A stretch of 36,272 bases of DNA from JAVBKA01 sp031546715. GTDB lineage: Bacteria > Bacillota > Clostridia > Oscillospirales > UBA929. The notes beneath the pieces were generated by a model. That model ran no database searches. It worked only from the letters and a program-made list of their open reading frames with translations, and was not told the DNA's origin. How positions within the stretch are numbered: the first letter of the stretch is position 1; each line of letters starts with the position of its first letter. Positions 8,149 through 14,812 of the stretch are shown here, piece after piece. The stretch spans positions 1 through 36,272 of the forward strand of contig JAVBKA010000035.1 of NCBI GenBank assembly GCA_031546715.1, given 5' to 3'. The translations under genes and the position numbers were made by a program.

Positions 8149-8841
8149 TTACGCCAAAATCATCTGCAACACAATTGTAAGCCCGTAGACAATAGGCTGA
8201 TGCACCATATAAATCAAAAGTGTCTGCCGTCCAACCTTCGGAAAAAACGGCACTTTAGTTTCATAAAACCACTTAGGCCATTTCCCCTCTTTAATAGGTC
8301 GTCCGCAGTAGACGCCTAAGAAAAATACATAACCCCAAGGAATTATCGGGAAGTAGTCGTAGGTCGGAAACGCCTCCGCCATTGCCTCCGTCGGAAAATG
8401 CGTTAGCCCAAAGTATCCGAAAACAAAAGCGGAGATAAAAACAAACGGAAAGGTGATTTTTAGCTTCTCCAGAAGCCAATATAAAAGTACAGCAACTGCC
8501 ATAAAATGTATTATCCCAAACCAAACCAACGTGCCATTGAGATAGGTCACTAGAGAAACTATCGCCGCGCACGCAACGAGCAGCAATCCCCTCTTGAGGT
8601 TATTTCTTGAAAACTGGCTGGATACGCCCGCAATGAATATAAACAACCCTGCAAAAAGCGGTTGAAGAACGTTAAAAACTGGATTGTAAATTATCCAATC
8701 AGGCGCAACTTTTACAGCCGCAAGGTCGTAAAACCAATGGTAAAAAACCATCAGAATAATCGAAATCCCTCTTACGGCATCAAGCAACTCTATGCGATTA
8801 TTCTGAGTACTTTTCTCTCTAAAGGTTCGGACAATACTCAT
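8149..8841 (-). CDS. DUF1624 / HGSNAT-like membrane acyltransferase
   Basis: A polytopic membrane protein of 230 aa with about six to seven hydrophobic helices. The opening RIELLDAVRGISIILMVFYH is the hallmark of the heparan-alpha-glucosaminide N-acetyltransferase-like family, with a conserved Asp-Arg pair and a membrane-embedded His in YHWFYD; a second His is in GIIHFM. Eukaryotic relatives move acetyl groups from cytosolic acetyl-CoA to glucosamine on the other side of the membrane; the bacterial substrate is unknown. The ATG overlaps the ychF stop by 4 bases and has no own Shine-Dalgarno, so translation depends on ychF. The two functions have no obvious link. Confidence 0.8.
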   Translation of the reverse strand: MSIVRTFREKSTQNNRIELLDAVRGISIILMVFYHWFYDLAAVKVAPDWIIYNPVFNVLQPLFAGLFIFIAGVSSQFSRNNLKRGLLLVACAAIVSLVTYLNGTLVWFGIIHFMAVAVLLYWLLEKLKITFPFVFISAFVFGYFGLTHFPTEAMAEAFPTYDYFPIIPWGYVFFLGVYCGRPIKEGKWPKWFYETKVPFFPKVGRQTLLIYMVHQPIVYGLTIVLQMILA

Positions 8842-9914
8842 ACGTTAAAGCGGAACAAGACTATGTCACCGTCTTGGAAAACATATTCCTTGCCTTCGCT
8901 GCGAACAAGTCCCCTTTCCTTTGCCGCCGCCATAGTTCCTGACTTAACGAGGTCGTCAAACGCAACTATTTCTGCCCTGATAAAGCCTCTCTCAAAATCC
9001 GAGTGAATCTTCCCAGCAGCCTGTGGTGCTTTCGTTCCGCGCTTGATAGTCCACGCGCGAACCTCTTGGGGACCGGCCGTTAAGTATGAAATCAATCCCA
9101 AAAGCTCATAGCTAGACTTAATCAGCCTGTCAAGTCCAGAAGCCTCAAGCCCTAGCTCCGACAAAAACAACGCCTTTTCCTCTTGCTCAAGCTCTGTGAT
9201 GTCCTCCTCAACCTTGGCGCATATGGCAATAACCTGTGCCTTCTCATCCTTTGCAATTCTCTCAACAGTCTGATAATAGGCGTTTTGCTTGTGCATTTTA
9301 AACTCATCTTCACTTAGATTGGCACAAAATAGCACAGGCTTATTCGATATTAACGCAAGGTCACTGGGCAGCTCTTCGCCAAAGCTCCTTGCCGATTTTC
9401 CTTCATCCAAGTGCGCCAGCAGACGTTCTAACACCTCGACCTCGTCAAGATATTTTTTGTCACCCTTTGACAGTTTTTTTGCCTTGTCAATGCGCTTTTC
9501 GCATAATTCTAAGTCCGCAAGAGCAAGCTCCGTGTCAATAATAGCAATATCTCTTTCAGGGTCTGCCCCGCCTTCAACGTGAACAATATTGTCGTCGTCA
9601 AAGCAGCGAACCACATGAATGATGGCGTCAACTTCTCGAATATGTGAGAGAAACTTGTTCCCTAGCCCTTCTCCCTTGGACGCACCGCGAACAAGCCCTG
9701 CAATATCAACAAATTCTATGACCGCAGGTGTCACCTTATCTGGATTGTGCATTTTTTCGAGAAAAACCAACCGTTCATCAGGAACGGCGACAATGCCGAC
9801 ATTCGGTTCAATTGTGCAAAATGGGTAATTTGCAGACTGCGCGCCCGCATTTGTAATTGCATTAAAAAGAGTTGATTTTCCAACATTAGGAAGCCCTACG
9901 ATACCAAGTTTCAA
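8838..9914 (-). CDS. ychF: Redox-regulated P-loop ATPase YchF (OLA1 family)
   Basis: A cytosolic Obg-related TRAFAC NTPase that prefers ATP and associates with ribosomes. G1 is GLPNVGKST at the N-terminus, G3 is DIAGLVRGASKGEGLGN, and the C-terminal TGS-like domain includes the strongly conserved FERGFIRAEIVAF. The family starts with KLGIVGLPNVGKS at residue 2, which here corresponds to a TTG at 9914 (358 aa). An in-frame ATG at 9950 would add 12 non-conserved residues; neither start has a strong ribosome binding site, so the choice is open. It is followed by the DUF1624 gene with an ATGA overlap. Confidence 0.95.
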   Translation of the reverse strand: MKLGIVGLPNVGKSTLFNAITNAGAQSANYPFCTIEPNVGIVAVPDERLVFLEKMHNPDKVTPAVIEFVDIAGLVRGASKGEGLGNKFLSHIREVDAIIHVVRCFDDDNIVHVEGGADPERDIAIIDTELALADLELCEKRIDKAKKLSKGDKKYLDEVEVLERLLAHLDEGKSARSFGEELPSDLALISNKPVLFCANLSEDEFKMHKQNAYYQTVERIAKDEKAQVIAICAKVEEDITELEQEEKALFLSELGLEASGLDRLIKSSYELLGLISYLTAGPQEVRAWTIKRGTKAPQAAGKIHSDFERGFIRAEIVAFDDLVKSGTMAAAKERGLVRSEGKEYVFQDGDIVLFRFNV

Positions 9915-10014
9915 TAAAATCCCACTTTCAGACAGTTCTAGGAGTAACATTTTTGTCCATCGTTATTCAACAGCCACTATATTATCACATCTAAAACAAT
10001 TATGCAATTTTTTC

Positions 10015-10042
10015 TTGCAATTTTCATATTCTGTGGTATCAT
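10015..10042 (+). promoter_or_regulatory. Promoter of the ferredoxin gene
   Basis: TTGCAA (10015-10020), a 16-bp spacer and TATCAT (10037-10042). The transcript would start about 35 bases before the ferredoxin ATG. Confidence 0.55.
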
Positions 10043-10082
10043 GTTATGGGGTACATATAACAAGAATAAGGAGGTCTTTTAG

Positions 10083-10253
10083 ATGGCGTACAAAATTAAC
10101 GATGATTGCATCAACTGTGGTGCATGCGAATCTGAATGTCCAGTTAGCTGCATTTCTGCGGGAAGCGGTAAATACGTAATTGATGCTGACACATGTGTTG
10201 AATGTGGTGCATGTGCGGATGTTTGCCCAGTCGATGCTCCAAAACAAGCCTAA
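10083..10253 (+). CDS. 2[4Fe-4S] ferredoxin, clostridial type
   Basis: A 56-aa low-potential electron carrier. Two complete cluster motifs are present: CINCGACESECP and CVECGACADVCP, each CxxCxxCxxxCP, arranged as two repeated halves. Length and layout match the ferredoxin that carries electrons for pyruvate:ferredoxin oxidoreductase, hydrogenase and Rnf-type enzymes in anaerobes. AAGGAGG (10068-10074) precedes the ATG by eight bases. It is monocistronic or weakly linked to purC, with a hairpin between them. Confidence 0.95.
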   Translation: MAYKINDDCINCGACESECPVSCISAGSGKYVIDADTCVECGACADVCPVDAPKQA

Positions 10254-10259
10254 ATTATT

Positions 10260-10287
10260 GAGCGACCGGACACGGTCGCTCTAATTA
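10260..10287 (+). terminator. Terminator-like hairpin after the ferredoxin gene
   Basis: GAGCGACCG pairs perfectly with CGGTCGCTC around GACA (10260-10281). The following TAATTATTTT is only a moderate T tract, so some transcription may continue into purC, whose own promoter I could not identify. Confidence 0.65.
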
Positions 10288-10307
10288 TTTTCTGAAAGGA
10301 ATTTGAA

Positions 10308-10982
10308 ATGGAACTTATTTACAAAGGAAAGACCAAGGACGTTTTCAAACTTACAGACGGCAATTTTTTGCTCAAATTCAAGGACGATGCAACCGGTGAA
10401 AACGGCGTGTTTGACCCCGGCTCAAACAGCGTTGGTCTTCAAATTGAAGGCATGGGTAATGGCGGATTGCGCATGAGTTCATACTTTTTTAAGCTTTTGC
10501 AAGAAAAAGGAATAAAGACTCACTGGATTTCCTCTGACTTAGAAAACACAACAATGACTGTTTTACCTGCAAAGCCTTTCGGAAAAGGAGTAGAGGTTAT
10601 CTGCCGTTATCGAGCAGTTGGCAGCTTTATCAGACGATACGGCATGTATATCAAAAGCGGCACCCCCCTAGACGGCTTGGTAGAAGTAACCCTAAAGGAC
10701 GACGAGCGCGGCGACCCACTTATTACAGGCTCAACATTAGAAGCTCTCGGCATAATGATCCACGACGAACACAGACAGCTTAAAAAGCTGACCAAGGAAA
10801 TCTGCGAAATTATCAAAACCGAGCTTGCAACTAAAGACTTAGAACTTTATGATATTAAGCTCGAATTTGGTCGAAATAGCGAAAATGTCATTCTTATTGA
10901 CGAAATCTCAGCAGGAAATATGCGCGTTTACCGTAATGGTACGCAGCTTGACCCTCTGGAATTAACAGGATATTTTAAATAA
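10308..10982 (+). CDS. purC: Phosphoribosylaminoimidazole-succinocarboxamide synthase
   Basis: SAICAR synthetase, which joins CAIR and aspartate with ATP in de novo purine synthesis. The 224-aa protein is close to the compact bacterial form. The N-terminus MELIYKGKTKDVFKL carries the family GKTK element, followed by FKDDATGENG, and the C-terminal half has LIDEISAGNMRVYRNG, equivalent to the conserved LIDE nucleotide-site motif. GAAAGG precedes the ATG. The gene stands alone rather than in a pur operon. Confidence 0.92.
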   Translation: MELIYKGKTKDVFKLTDGNFLLKFKDDATGENGVFDPGSNSVGLQIEGMGNGGLRMSSYFFKLLQEKGIKTHWISSDLENTTMTVLPAKPFGKGVEVICRYRAVGSFIRRYGMYIKSGTPLDGLVEVTLKDDERGDPLITGSTLEALGIMIHDEHRQLKKLTKEICEIIKTELATKDLELYDIKLEFGRNSENVILIDEISAGNMRVYRNGTQLDPLELTGYFK

Positions 10983-10992
10983 TCAACGCAAA

Positions 10993-11041
10993 AAAAAGAC
11001 GAGACAATTACTTGCGGTGCAAGCAATCGTTTCGTCTTTTT
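10993..11041. terminator. Terminator between purC and the patatin gene
   Basis: AAAAAGACGA (10993-11002) pairs with TCGTCTTTTT (11032-11041), with CTTGC/GCAAG pairing inside. The A-rich and T-rich flanks allow it to stop transcription from both sides. Confidence 0.7.
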
Positions 11042-11042
11042 C

Positions 11043-11058
11043 GTGGTGAATTCACCAC
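11043..11058. repeat. Perfect 16-bp palindrome
   Basis: GTGGTGAATTCACCAC is fully self-complementary, three bases from the stop codon of the patatin gene and one base from the terminator. It has no loop, so as DNA it looks more like a protein-binding site than an RNA hairpin; its position between convergent genes gives no hint of a regulated gene. Confidence 0.5.
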
Positions 11059-11061
11059 TAG

Positions 11062-12261
11062 TTACTCTTGCTGTTTTAATATATCACTGGCGAAAATCTC
11101 ACATACCTTCGAATACCTATCAACCATAAAAGCGTTGATGATATCCTTAAGGCTATTCTTCCTTCCGTCATTCTCTGGCTTTTCTTCAAGTAAAACTCTA
11201 AGCTCGGACAAAAACTCCCTGTACTCGTATACCTTGAAACGGTCAAGCTTATAATCCAATGCGCAACGTTCCAGCATAGCAATCAATAAGTCTGAATAGT
11301 CAAATTTCCTATTTAACTTTAAATGCGCTCCCATAGCAGGAACGATACCCTCAAAAAGCATCCTTTTAATTGGGGCTGGCGTAATCTCTAGCTGCTTCGC
11401 AGCTTTCAGAATTGCAGAATCCTCAACATTAAGCAAAAGGTTGAAAAAGTCCACATTATCAGCCATTTTTATGTAATAGTTTCGTCCTTTTAGACCGTAA
11501 ATCGCTCTTAATCCGTCATAATATCCCTGATTTATGTTTCTATCAATTATCTCATGGTCAAAATGAATCAGTTTTCCCAAATCGACGGCAGGAGAAATAA
11601 TGGTCACTTTGGCGTTTGTTGCCTTATGCTTGCGAAAAACTCCAGGAGCCAGGGTGCGAACTGCAATAATTTCGTCGTAACCCTTGTCGAGCAGCAAATT
11701 TATTGGACAATTGTTGTGAAGCCCGCCGTCAAGAAACGCTTTATTTTCAATCATTACAGGCTTAAAGCCTGGCAGCGCGCAGCTTGCCATAATATAATCA
11801 ACGAGCATCCCTTCGGGGATACTTTCAATGTTAAGGTCAAGGTTTTTACGGTCGCTCAATGCAATAGTTGATAAGCCGTAATCCTTTTTTGACGCTCTTA
11901 ACCTTGGCTCATCAAGAACGCTTTCGAGAAATGCCCTCATTTTTGTTGTGTCTATGCCACCGGTTTCAACAACCTTTTTTATGCTCTTAGTAATGTTATT
12001 AATGTTTTTAGGAACAGACGGAGCTAGTCCAAACTCAATAACCGCCTCGTCATGCTCGTAAAAAAGCTCGCTCATGGTAACTTTATTCCACAATTCGTAA
12101 AGCAACTCGAAGTCACCTTGTGCCAGTATTGAGGCGTTTACTGCGCCGATAGAAGTTCCAACAAAGCCGTCAAATTGATAACCGTTTTCGAGGAAAGCTT
12201 TATAAACGCCAATATGATATGAGCCTCTTGAGCCTCCGCCTTCTAAAGCCAGACCTAACAT
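11062..12261 (-). CDS. Patatin-like phospholipase / RssA-type esterase
   Basis: A Ser-Asp dyad lipid acyl hydrolase of 399 aa. Residues 8-13 GGGSRG form the oxyanion hole, GTSIG (35-39) holds the nucleophile Ser37 and FLDGG holds Asp178. No signal peptide or membrane segment is evident, so it should act on membrane lipids from the cytosol. The ~200-residue C-terminal half is helical and not recognised beyond the family. The start is the ATG at 12261, preceded by AGAGAGG; a longer in-frame reading to 12429 would run through the promoter and a hairpin. The gene has its own promoter and a 100-base leader that contains the repeat at 12312-12347. Confidence 0.87.
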   Translation of the reverse strand: MLGLALEGGGSRGSYHIGVYKAFLENGYQFDGFVGTSIGAVNASILAQGDFELLYELWNKVTMSELFYEHDEAVIEFGLAPSVPKNINNITKSIKKVVETGGIDTTKMRAFLESVLDEPRLRASKKDYGLSTIALSDRKNLDLNIESIPEGMLVDYIMASCALPGFKPVMIENKAFLDGGLHNNCPINLLLDKGYDEIIAVRTLAPGVFRKHKATNAKVTIISPAVDLGKLIHFDHEIIDRNINQGYYDGLRAIYGLKGRNYYIKMADNVDFFNLLLNVEDSAILKAAKQLEITPAPIKRMLFEGIVPAMGAHLKLNRKFDYSDLLIAMLERCALDYKLDRFKVYEYREFLSELRVLLEEKPENDGRKNSLKDIINAFMVDRYSKVCEIFASDILKQQE

Positions 12262-12311
12262 ATTAATCCTCTCTTGATTATTGATTTTACAAATTTCTCG
12301 ACACATTCGTA

Positions 12312-12347
12312 ATACTATTCTCAGATAAAAATTGAGATTAGTATAAG
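12312..12347. repeat. Short inverted repeat related to the 159-bp element
   Basis: ATACTATTCTCA (12312-12323) pairs with TGAGATTAGTAT (12333-12344), with one mismatch, around GATAAAAAT. The minus strand carries the 15-mer CTTATACTAATCTCA found at 6123. It lies in the 5' leader of the patatin gene, about 22 bases after its -10 box. Confidence 0.6.
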
Positions 12348-12368
12348 CATGTACTTTGAATACAATTA

Positions 12369-12397
12369 AGTATAGCACTGATTTCCCACCATGTCGA
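12369..12397 (-). promoter_or_regulatory. Promoter of the patatin gene
   Basis: On the minus strand TCGACA (12397-12392), 17 bp and TATACT (12374-12369). It lies inside the longer in-frame reading, supporting the internal start at 12261. Confidence 0.6.
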
Positions 12398-12461
12398 TAT
12401 TTCAGCCACTTCTTTAACAATATATTCATTTATTTCTTTGTTTTTTTGCTACACACTTTGA

Positions 12462-12503
12462 AAAAGCTGTTGAATTATCTTTGCAGACAATTCAACAGCT
12501 TTT
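12462..12503. repeat. 42-bp hairpin repeat, copy 1
   Basis: A perfect 15-bp stem, AAAAGCTGTTGAATT against AATTCAACAGCTTTT. It lies 37 bases past the stop of the C39 peptidase gene and probably serves as its terminator, since the arms end in A and T runs. It is related along its whole length to 14279-14320 and 14539-14580. Confidence 0.75.
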
Positions 12504-12539
12504 AAAATTATGTCATTTTAGCACTAAACAGTTGTAAAA

Positions 12540-13373
12540 CTATTCTTTAGGTGTGGCAATAATCCACTGTTGCAGCTTTTGGTCTTTGGGCAAAATATGC
12601 GAGTCAAACCACATGTAGTAAAAACGTTCAGCGGGAACTATGTAATAACCATCCTGTAGATGGTCACTTGTATCATAGGAATCAGCCATAATCAGAACAT
12701 CGTCCCCAAAGGATTCGGTACCCATTGTGTCATATCCAATCACGGTCTGCCAATGTCCGGCCCAATCAATCCATTCGACCATCACTGGAGTGTTGTCCTT
12801 CAAATTGGAAATAATCCACTTTGTAAACTCAGCCGTATCGGTGAAACTGCTGCCGTCTTCAGATGTTGCATCTAAACTGGAGCTGACATTCCAATCCAAT
12901 TCTTTAAATAGTTGCACCATGCCTGTGGTAGATGTTCCGTATTCTCCCTCTTCATTGGCAACACCAGGCTCTTCCGTATTGTCGCCATCAATGTCGCAGT
13001 GAGAAATCATCACTTTAGCAATGTCAAGTTCTTTTTGGTCGGTAACACCATAATGGGTGAGCACCATTAGGGCGGCGGCGTTTCCGCAACTGTATTCAGT
13101 TGTCTGCTGGTACGTTTTAAACCGATTCAAAACGGTGAGGTTTTCCGTATTTTCTAAGTTGTAGACATCAGGATGGGCAAAATATGGCGAGTCAGCATGG
13201 TCGCCTGAATGGTTGTAGGACGAAGCGCCAGATATAGTTGTGTCATATTCTTGCGGGTACGCAATTTGGTTTTCCTTCGGTGTAGCAGCTTTTACAGTGG
13301 GTACATCTGCACAAGAGGCGAGCAAACTGAGGGACATAGCAAGAACGAGCGCGAGGATAAGTGGCTTTTTCAT
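12540..13373 (-). CDS. C39-like cysteine peptidase lipoprotein
   Basis: A 277-aa surface protein with a signal peptide ending in lipobox LASC (Cys21). The mature domain has the papain-fold C39 pattern: nucleophile Cys96 in TTEYSCGNAAALMVL, His in WAGHWQTVIGYD and an acidic residue in LIMADSYDTSD. Family members include bacteriocin-leader peptidases fused to ABC exporters and stand-alone secreted or lipid-anchored forms; this one is stand-alone, with no exporter or bacteriocin gene nearby, so its substrate is open. A perfect AGGAGG precedes the ATG. A hairpin repeat follows the gene. Confidence 0.8.
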   Translation of the reverse strand: MKKPLILALVLAMSLSLLASCADVPTVKAATPKENQIAYPQEYDTTISGASSYNHSGDHADSPYFAHPDVYNLENTENLTVLNRFKTYQQTTEYSCGNAAALMVLTHYGVTDQKELDIAKVMISHCDIDGDNTEEPGVANEEGEYGTSTTGMVQLFKELDWNVSSSLDATSEDGSSFTDTAEFTKWIISNLKDNTPVMVEWIDWAGHWQTVIGYDTMGTESFGDDVLIMADSYDTSDHLQDGYYIVPAERFYYMWFDSHILPKDQKLQQWIIATPKE

Positions 13374-13430
13374 TTTTTCCTCCTAAAAATTACGGACAGA
13401 ATCCGTTCATAATAACGATAGTGAGGAAAA

Positions 13431-13649
13431 ATGGGTACAAAAAAACCGCAGCTCTCGGATATCCCTGAGCAATCCAACCAATTCCCTCATCTATCGACAA
13501 AAGAACAGTCAGACTCCCACACCGTTTGCCGCGGCACTAAAGCCTGTTTTGGTGTGTTGGCACACACCGCACCTTTACTGTCTGGGAAAGTTTGTAGCAT
13601 CCATTATCAAAAATGTCAATCCCTATTTTTATATTATAAAGTGCTATAA
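13431..13649 (+). CDS. Doubtful 72-aa open frame
   Basis: A frame begins with MGTKKPQLSDIPEQS after GAGGA at a usable distance, and runs to 13649 across the mazF stop on the other strand. It resembles nothing I know, has a cysteine/histidine-poor low-complexity tail, and contains a 7-bp hairpin (GGTGTGT and ACACACC, 13551-13568). It may be the start of a decayed gene. Apart from this the ~270 bases between the peptidase gene and mazF hold no recognised element. Confidence 0.2.
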   Translation: MGTKKPQLSDIPEQSNQFPHLSTKEQSDSHTVCRGTKACFGVLAHTAPLLSGKVCSIHYQKCQSLFLYYKVL

Positions 13650-13976
13650 TTCAATAAAACCATTTACTATATCTACAACCTCAAAAAGCACTTCGCTAGA
13701 TACATGGTCTTTATATTCAGGTCGGCGTACGGATAAATCAAGAGATTTTACCTGCTCGCACATCACAACGCCAGTTACGGAGCAGGCATCATCAAGTTTT
13801 ACATGTAACGGTATACCTCGGTTTGTATTCGTAATCGGACACACTATTGCCAAATTTGTGCGGCGACTGAACTCTTCACGGCTGATAACCAATACGGGTC
13901 GGCGTCCTGCTTGCTCGTGACCTGCTTGTGGGTTTAAGTCTAAATAAATAATATCTCCCTGATTTGGAACATACAC
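13644..13976 (-). CDS. mazF: MazF/PemK-family endoribonuclease toxin
   Basis: A 110-aa RNase of the CcdB/PemK fold that cleaves mRNA at short sequence motifs. The N-terminus PNQGDIIYLDLNPQAGHEQAGRRPVLVIS contains the conserved GDI, the loop GHEQAGRRP and the catalytic arginine region; PITNTNRGIPLHV and VMCEQVKSLDL follow as usual. Translation begins at GTG 13976, with GGAGG (13987-13991) located inside the antitoxin's last codons. Only two bases separate it from the antitoxin stop, so the toxin is probably made by coupled translation. Confidence 0.92.
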   Translation of the reverse strand: MYVPNQGDIIYLDLNPQAGHEQAGRRPVLVISREEFSRRTNLAIVCPITNTNRGIPLHVKLDDACSVTGVVMCEQVKSLDLSVRRPEYKDHVSSEVLFEVVDIVNGFIEL

Positions 13977-13978
13977 CC

Positions 13979-14218
13979 TTATAAAACCTCCCCGCCAACA
14001 GGGCTACCGGATTGTAGCTCCGAAAATTGAAAGCTATCGTCAAAGCCCTCCATGCGTTCTGCAAATGTTTTGTGACGTCTGGTTTTTTTGATAATAATTA
14101 TATCGTTCTCGAAGAGAATCTCAACGGGATCGTTTTCATGCAAGGAGAGTTTATCTGCTATTTGCTTAGGAATACGAACTGCCTGACTATTCCCCCACTT
14201 TTGCACCGTTGTGTACAT
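13979..14218 (-). CDS. mazE: MazE-like AbrB-fold antitoxin
   Basis: A 79-aa antitoxin with an N-terminal swapped-hairpin DNA-binding domain: MYTTVQKWGNSQAVRIPKQI is the MazE/SpoVT-AbrB signature. The acidic, flexible C-terminal part (ERMEGFDDSFQF) would bind the toxin. I chose ATG 14218 because GAGGTGG precedes it and the conserved region starts there; an in-frame extension to 14290 would run through the promoter. It should repress its own operon through the palindrome upstream. Confidence 0.9.
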   Translation of the reverse strand: MYTTVQKWGNSQAVRIPKQIADKLSLHENDPVEILFENDIIIIKKTRRHKTFAERMEGFDDSFQFSELQSGSPVGGEVL

Positions 14219-14233
14219 TGCAAACCACCTCTT

Positions 14234-14266
14234 CTTTAGTATATACTTAGTATATACTAAAGTCAA
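14234..14266 (-). promoter_or_regulatory. mazEF promoter inside a 29-bp palindrome
   Basis: Minus-strand TTGACT (14266-14261), 17 bp and TATACT (14243-14238). Positions 14234-14262 form a palindrome with perfect 14-bp arms (CTTTAGTATATACT) around one central base, covering spacer and -10. This is the expected operator for MazE or the MazEF complex. Confidence 0.8.
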
Positions 14267-14278
14267 TCTCGATAACCA

Positions 14279-14320
14279 AAAAGCTGTCAAACTATCATTT
14301 CAGATAATTTGGCAGCTTTC
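14279..14320. repeat. 42-bp hairpin repeat, copy 2
   Basis: AAAAGCTGTCAAA and TTTGGCAGCTTT pair with one G-U; TATC and GATA pair inside around ATTTCA. It lies just upstream of the mazEF promoter. Confidence 0.7.
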
Positions 14321-14374
14321 AATAATTTTGTATGTGCCGAATAACTCGGTAGTGAAAATTTCAATGTGCTTATT

Positions 14375-14491
14375 CTATATACCAAGAAAAATTTTTGCTC
14401 CACAAATCAATCCAATAATGCCGCCAAAAATCACGCAATATTTTACAGTAATCTTCCACTTTTCGCTTCCAATTTGAAAATACTCTCTCAT
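14375..14491 (-). CDS. Possible 38-aa single-span membrane protein
   Basis: The frame begins MREYFQIGSEKWKITV and ends in a hydrophobic segment, YCVIFGGIIGLICGAKIF. GGGGTG stands six bases before the ATG. The frame stays open upstream to a TTG at 14533 (MAYDVDGLKTGVHE...), so a longer product or a decayed remnant of a larger gene is possible. I do not recognise it. It sits between two copies of the 42-bp hairpin. Confidence 0.35.
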   Translation of the reverse strand: MREYFQIGSEKWKITVKYCVIFGGIIGLICGAKIFLGI

Positions 14492-14538
14492 TTCATGCAC
14501 CCCAGTTTTTAAGCCATCAACATCATACGCCAAAACGC

Positions 14539-14580
14539 AAAAACTGTCAAACTATCCTTACAGATAATTTGACAGTTTTT
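14539..14580. repeat. 42-bp hairpin repeat, copy 3 (tRNA terminator)
   Basis: AAAAACTGTCAAA pairs with TTTGACAGTTTTT, and TATC with GATA inside. It begins 9 bases past the CCA end of the tRNA gene on the minus strand, and the final T run makes it the likely tRNA terminator. Confidence 0.75.
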
Positions 14581-14589
14581 GGCAAATCT

Positions 14590-14665
14590 TGGCACGCCTG
14601 GCAGGATTTGAACCTGCGACCTACCGGTTCGTAGCCGGGCACTCTATCCGCTGAGCTACAAGCGC
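14590..14665 (-). tRNA. tRNA-Arg (anticodon ACG)
   Basis: The minus strand folds into a full 76-base cloverleaf with encoded CCA. The acceptor stem pairs GCGCTTG with CAGGCGT, the D-loop segment is AGCTCAGCGGATAGAG, the anticodon arm is CCGG-CTACGAA-CCGG with anticodon ACG, and the T arm is GCAGG-TTCAAAT-CCTGC. The ACG anticodon (A edited to inosine) reads CGU, CGC and CGA arginine codons. Confidence 0.95.
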
Positions 14666-14677
14666 ATAACCTAAATG

Positions 14678-14706
14678 ATTATACTGCATCAATAGCGTTT
14701 TGTCAA
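14678..14706 (-). promoter_or_regulatory. Consensus promoter of the tRNA gene
   Basis: Perfect TTGACA (14706-14701), 17 bp and perfect TATAAT (14683-14678) on the minus strand, ending 12 bases before the mature tRNA. Confidence 0.85.
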
Positions 14707-14812
14707 TAGCTTATCCCATAATTTTTGGAAATCGCAATTTATCCGTAAATTTCCAATTTCTTGTCTAAAATTCTCGTCTGAGTTTCACACTGGATTCTCC
14801 GCTTTTACAGTA

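Noticed and set aside
12262..12429. 56-residue N-terminal extension of the patatin protein
   Set aside because: The stretch contains the promoter and the leader hairpin, while ATG 12261 has a good ribosome binding site and the conserved GGGSRG follows at once.
13374..14590. Possible genomic island around mazEF and the tRNA gene
   Set aside because: A tRNA gene beside a toxin-antitoxin pair is suggestive, but no integrase or direct repeat of the tRNA 3' end was found in the window.
14727..14760. TTGGAAAT with ATTTCCAA inverted repeat past the aldo/keto reductase gene
   Set aside because: The loop is long, the stem is AT-rich and the T tract is weak, so a terminator call is not supported.
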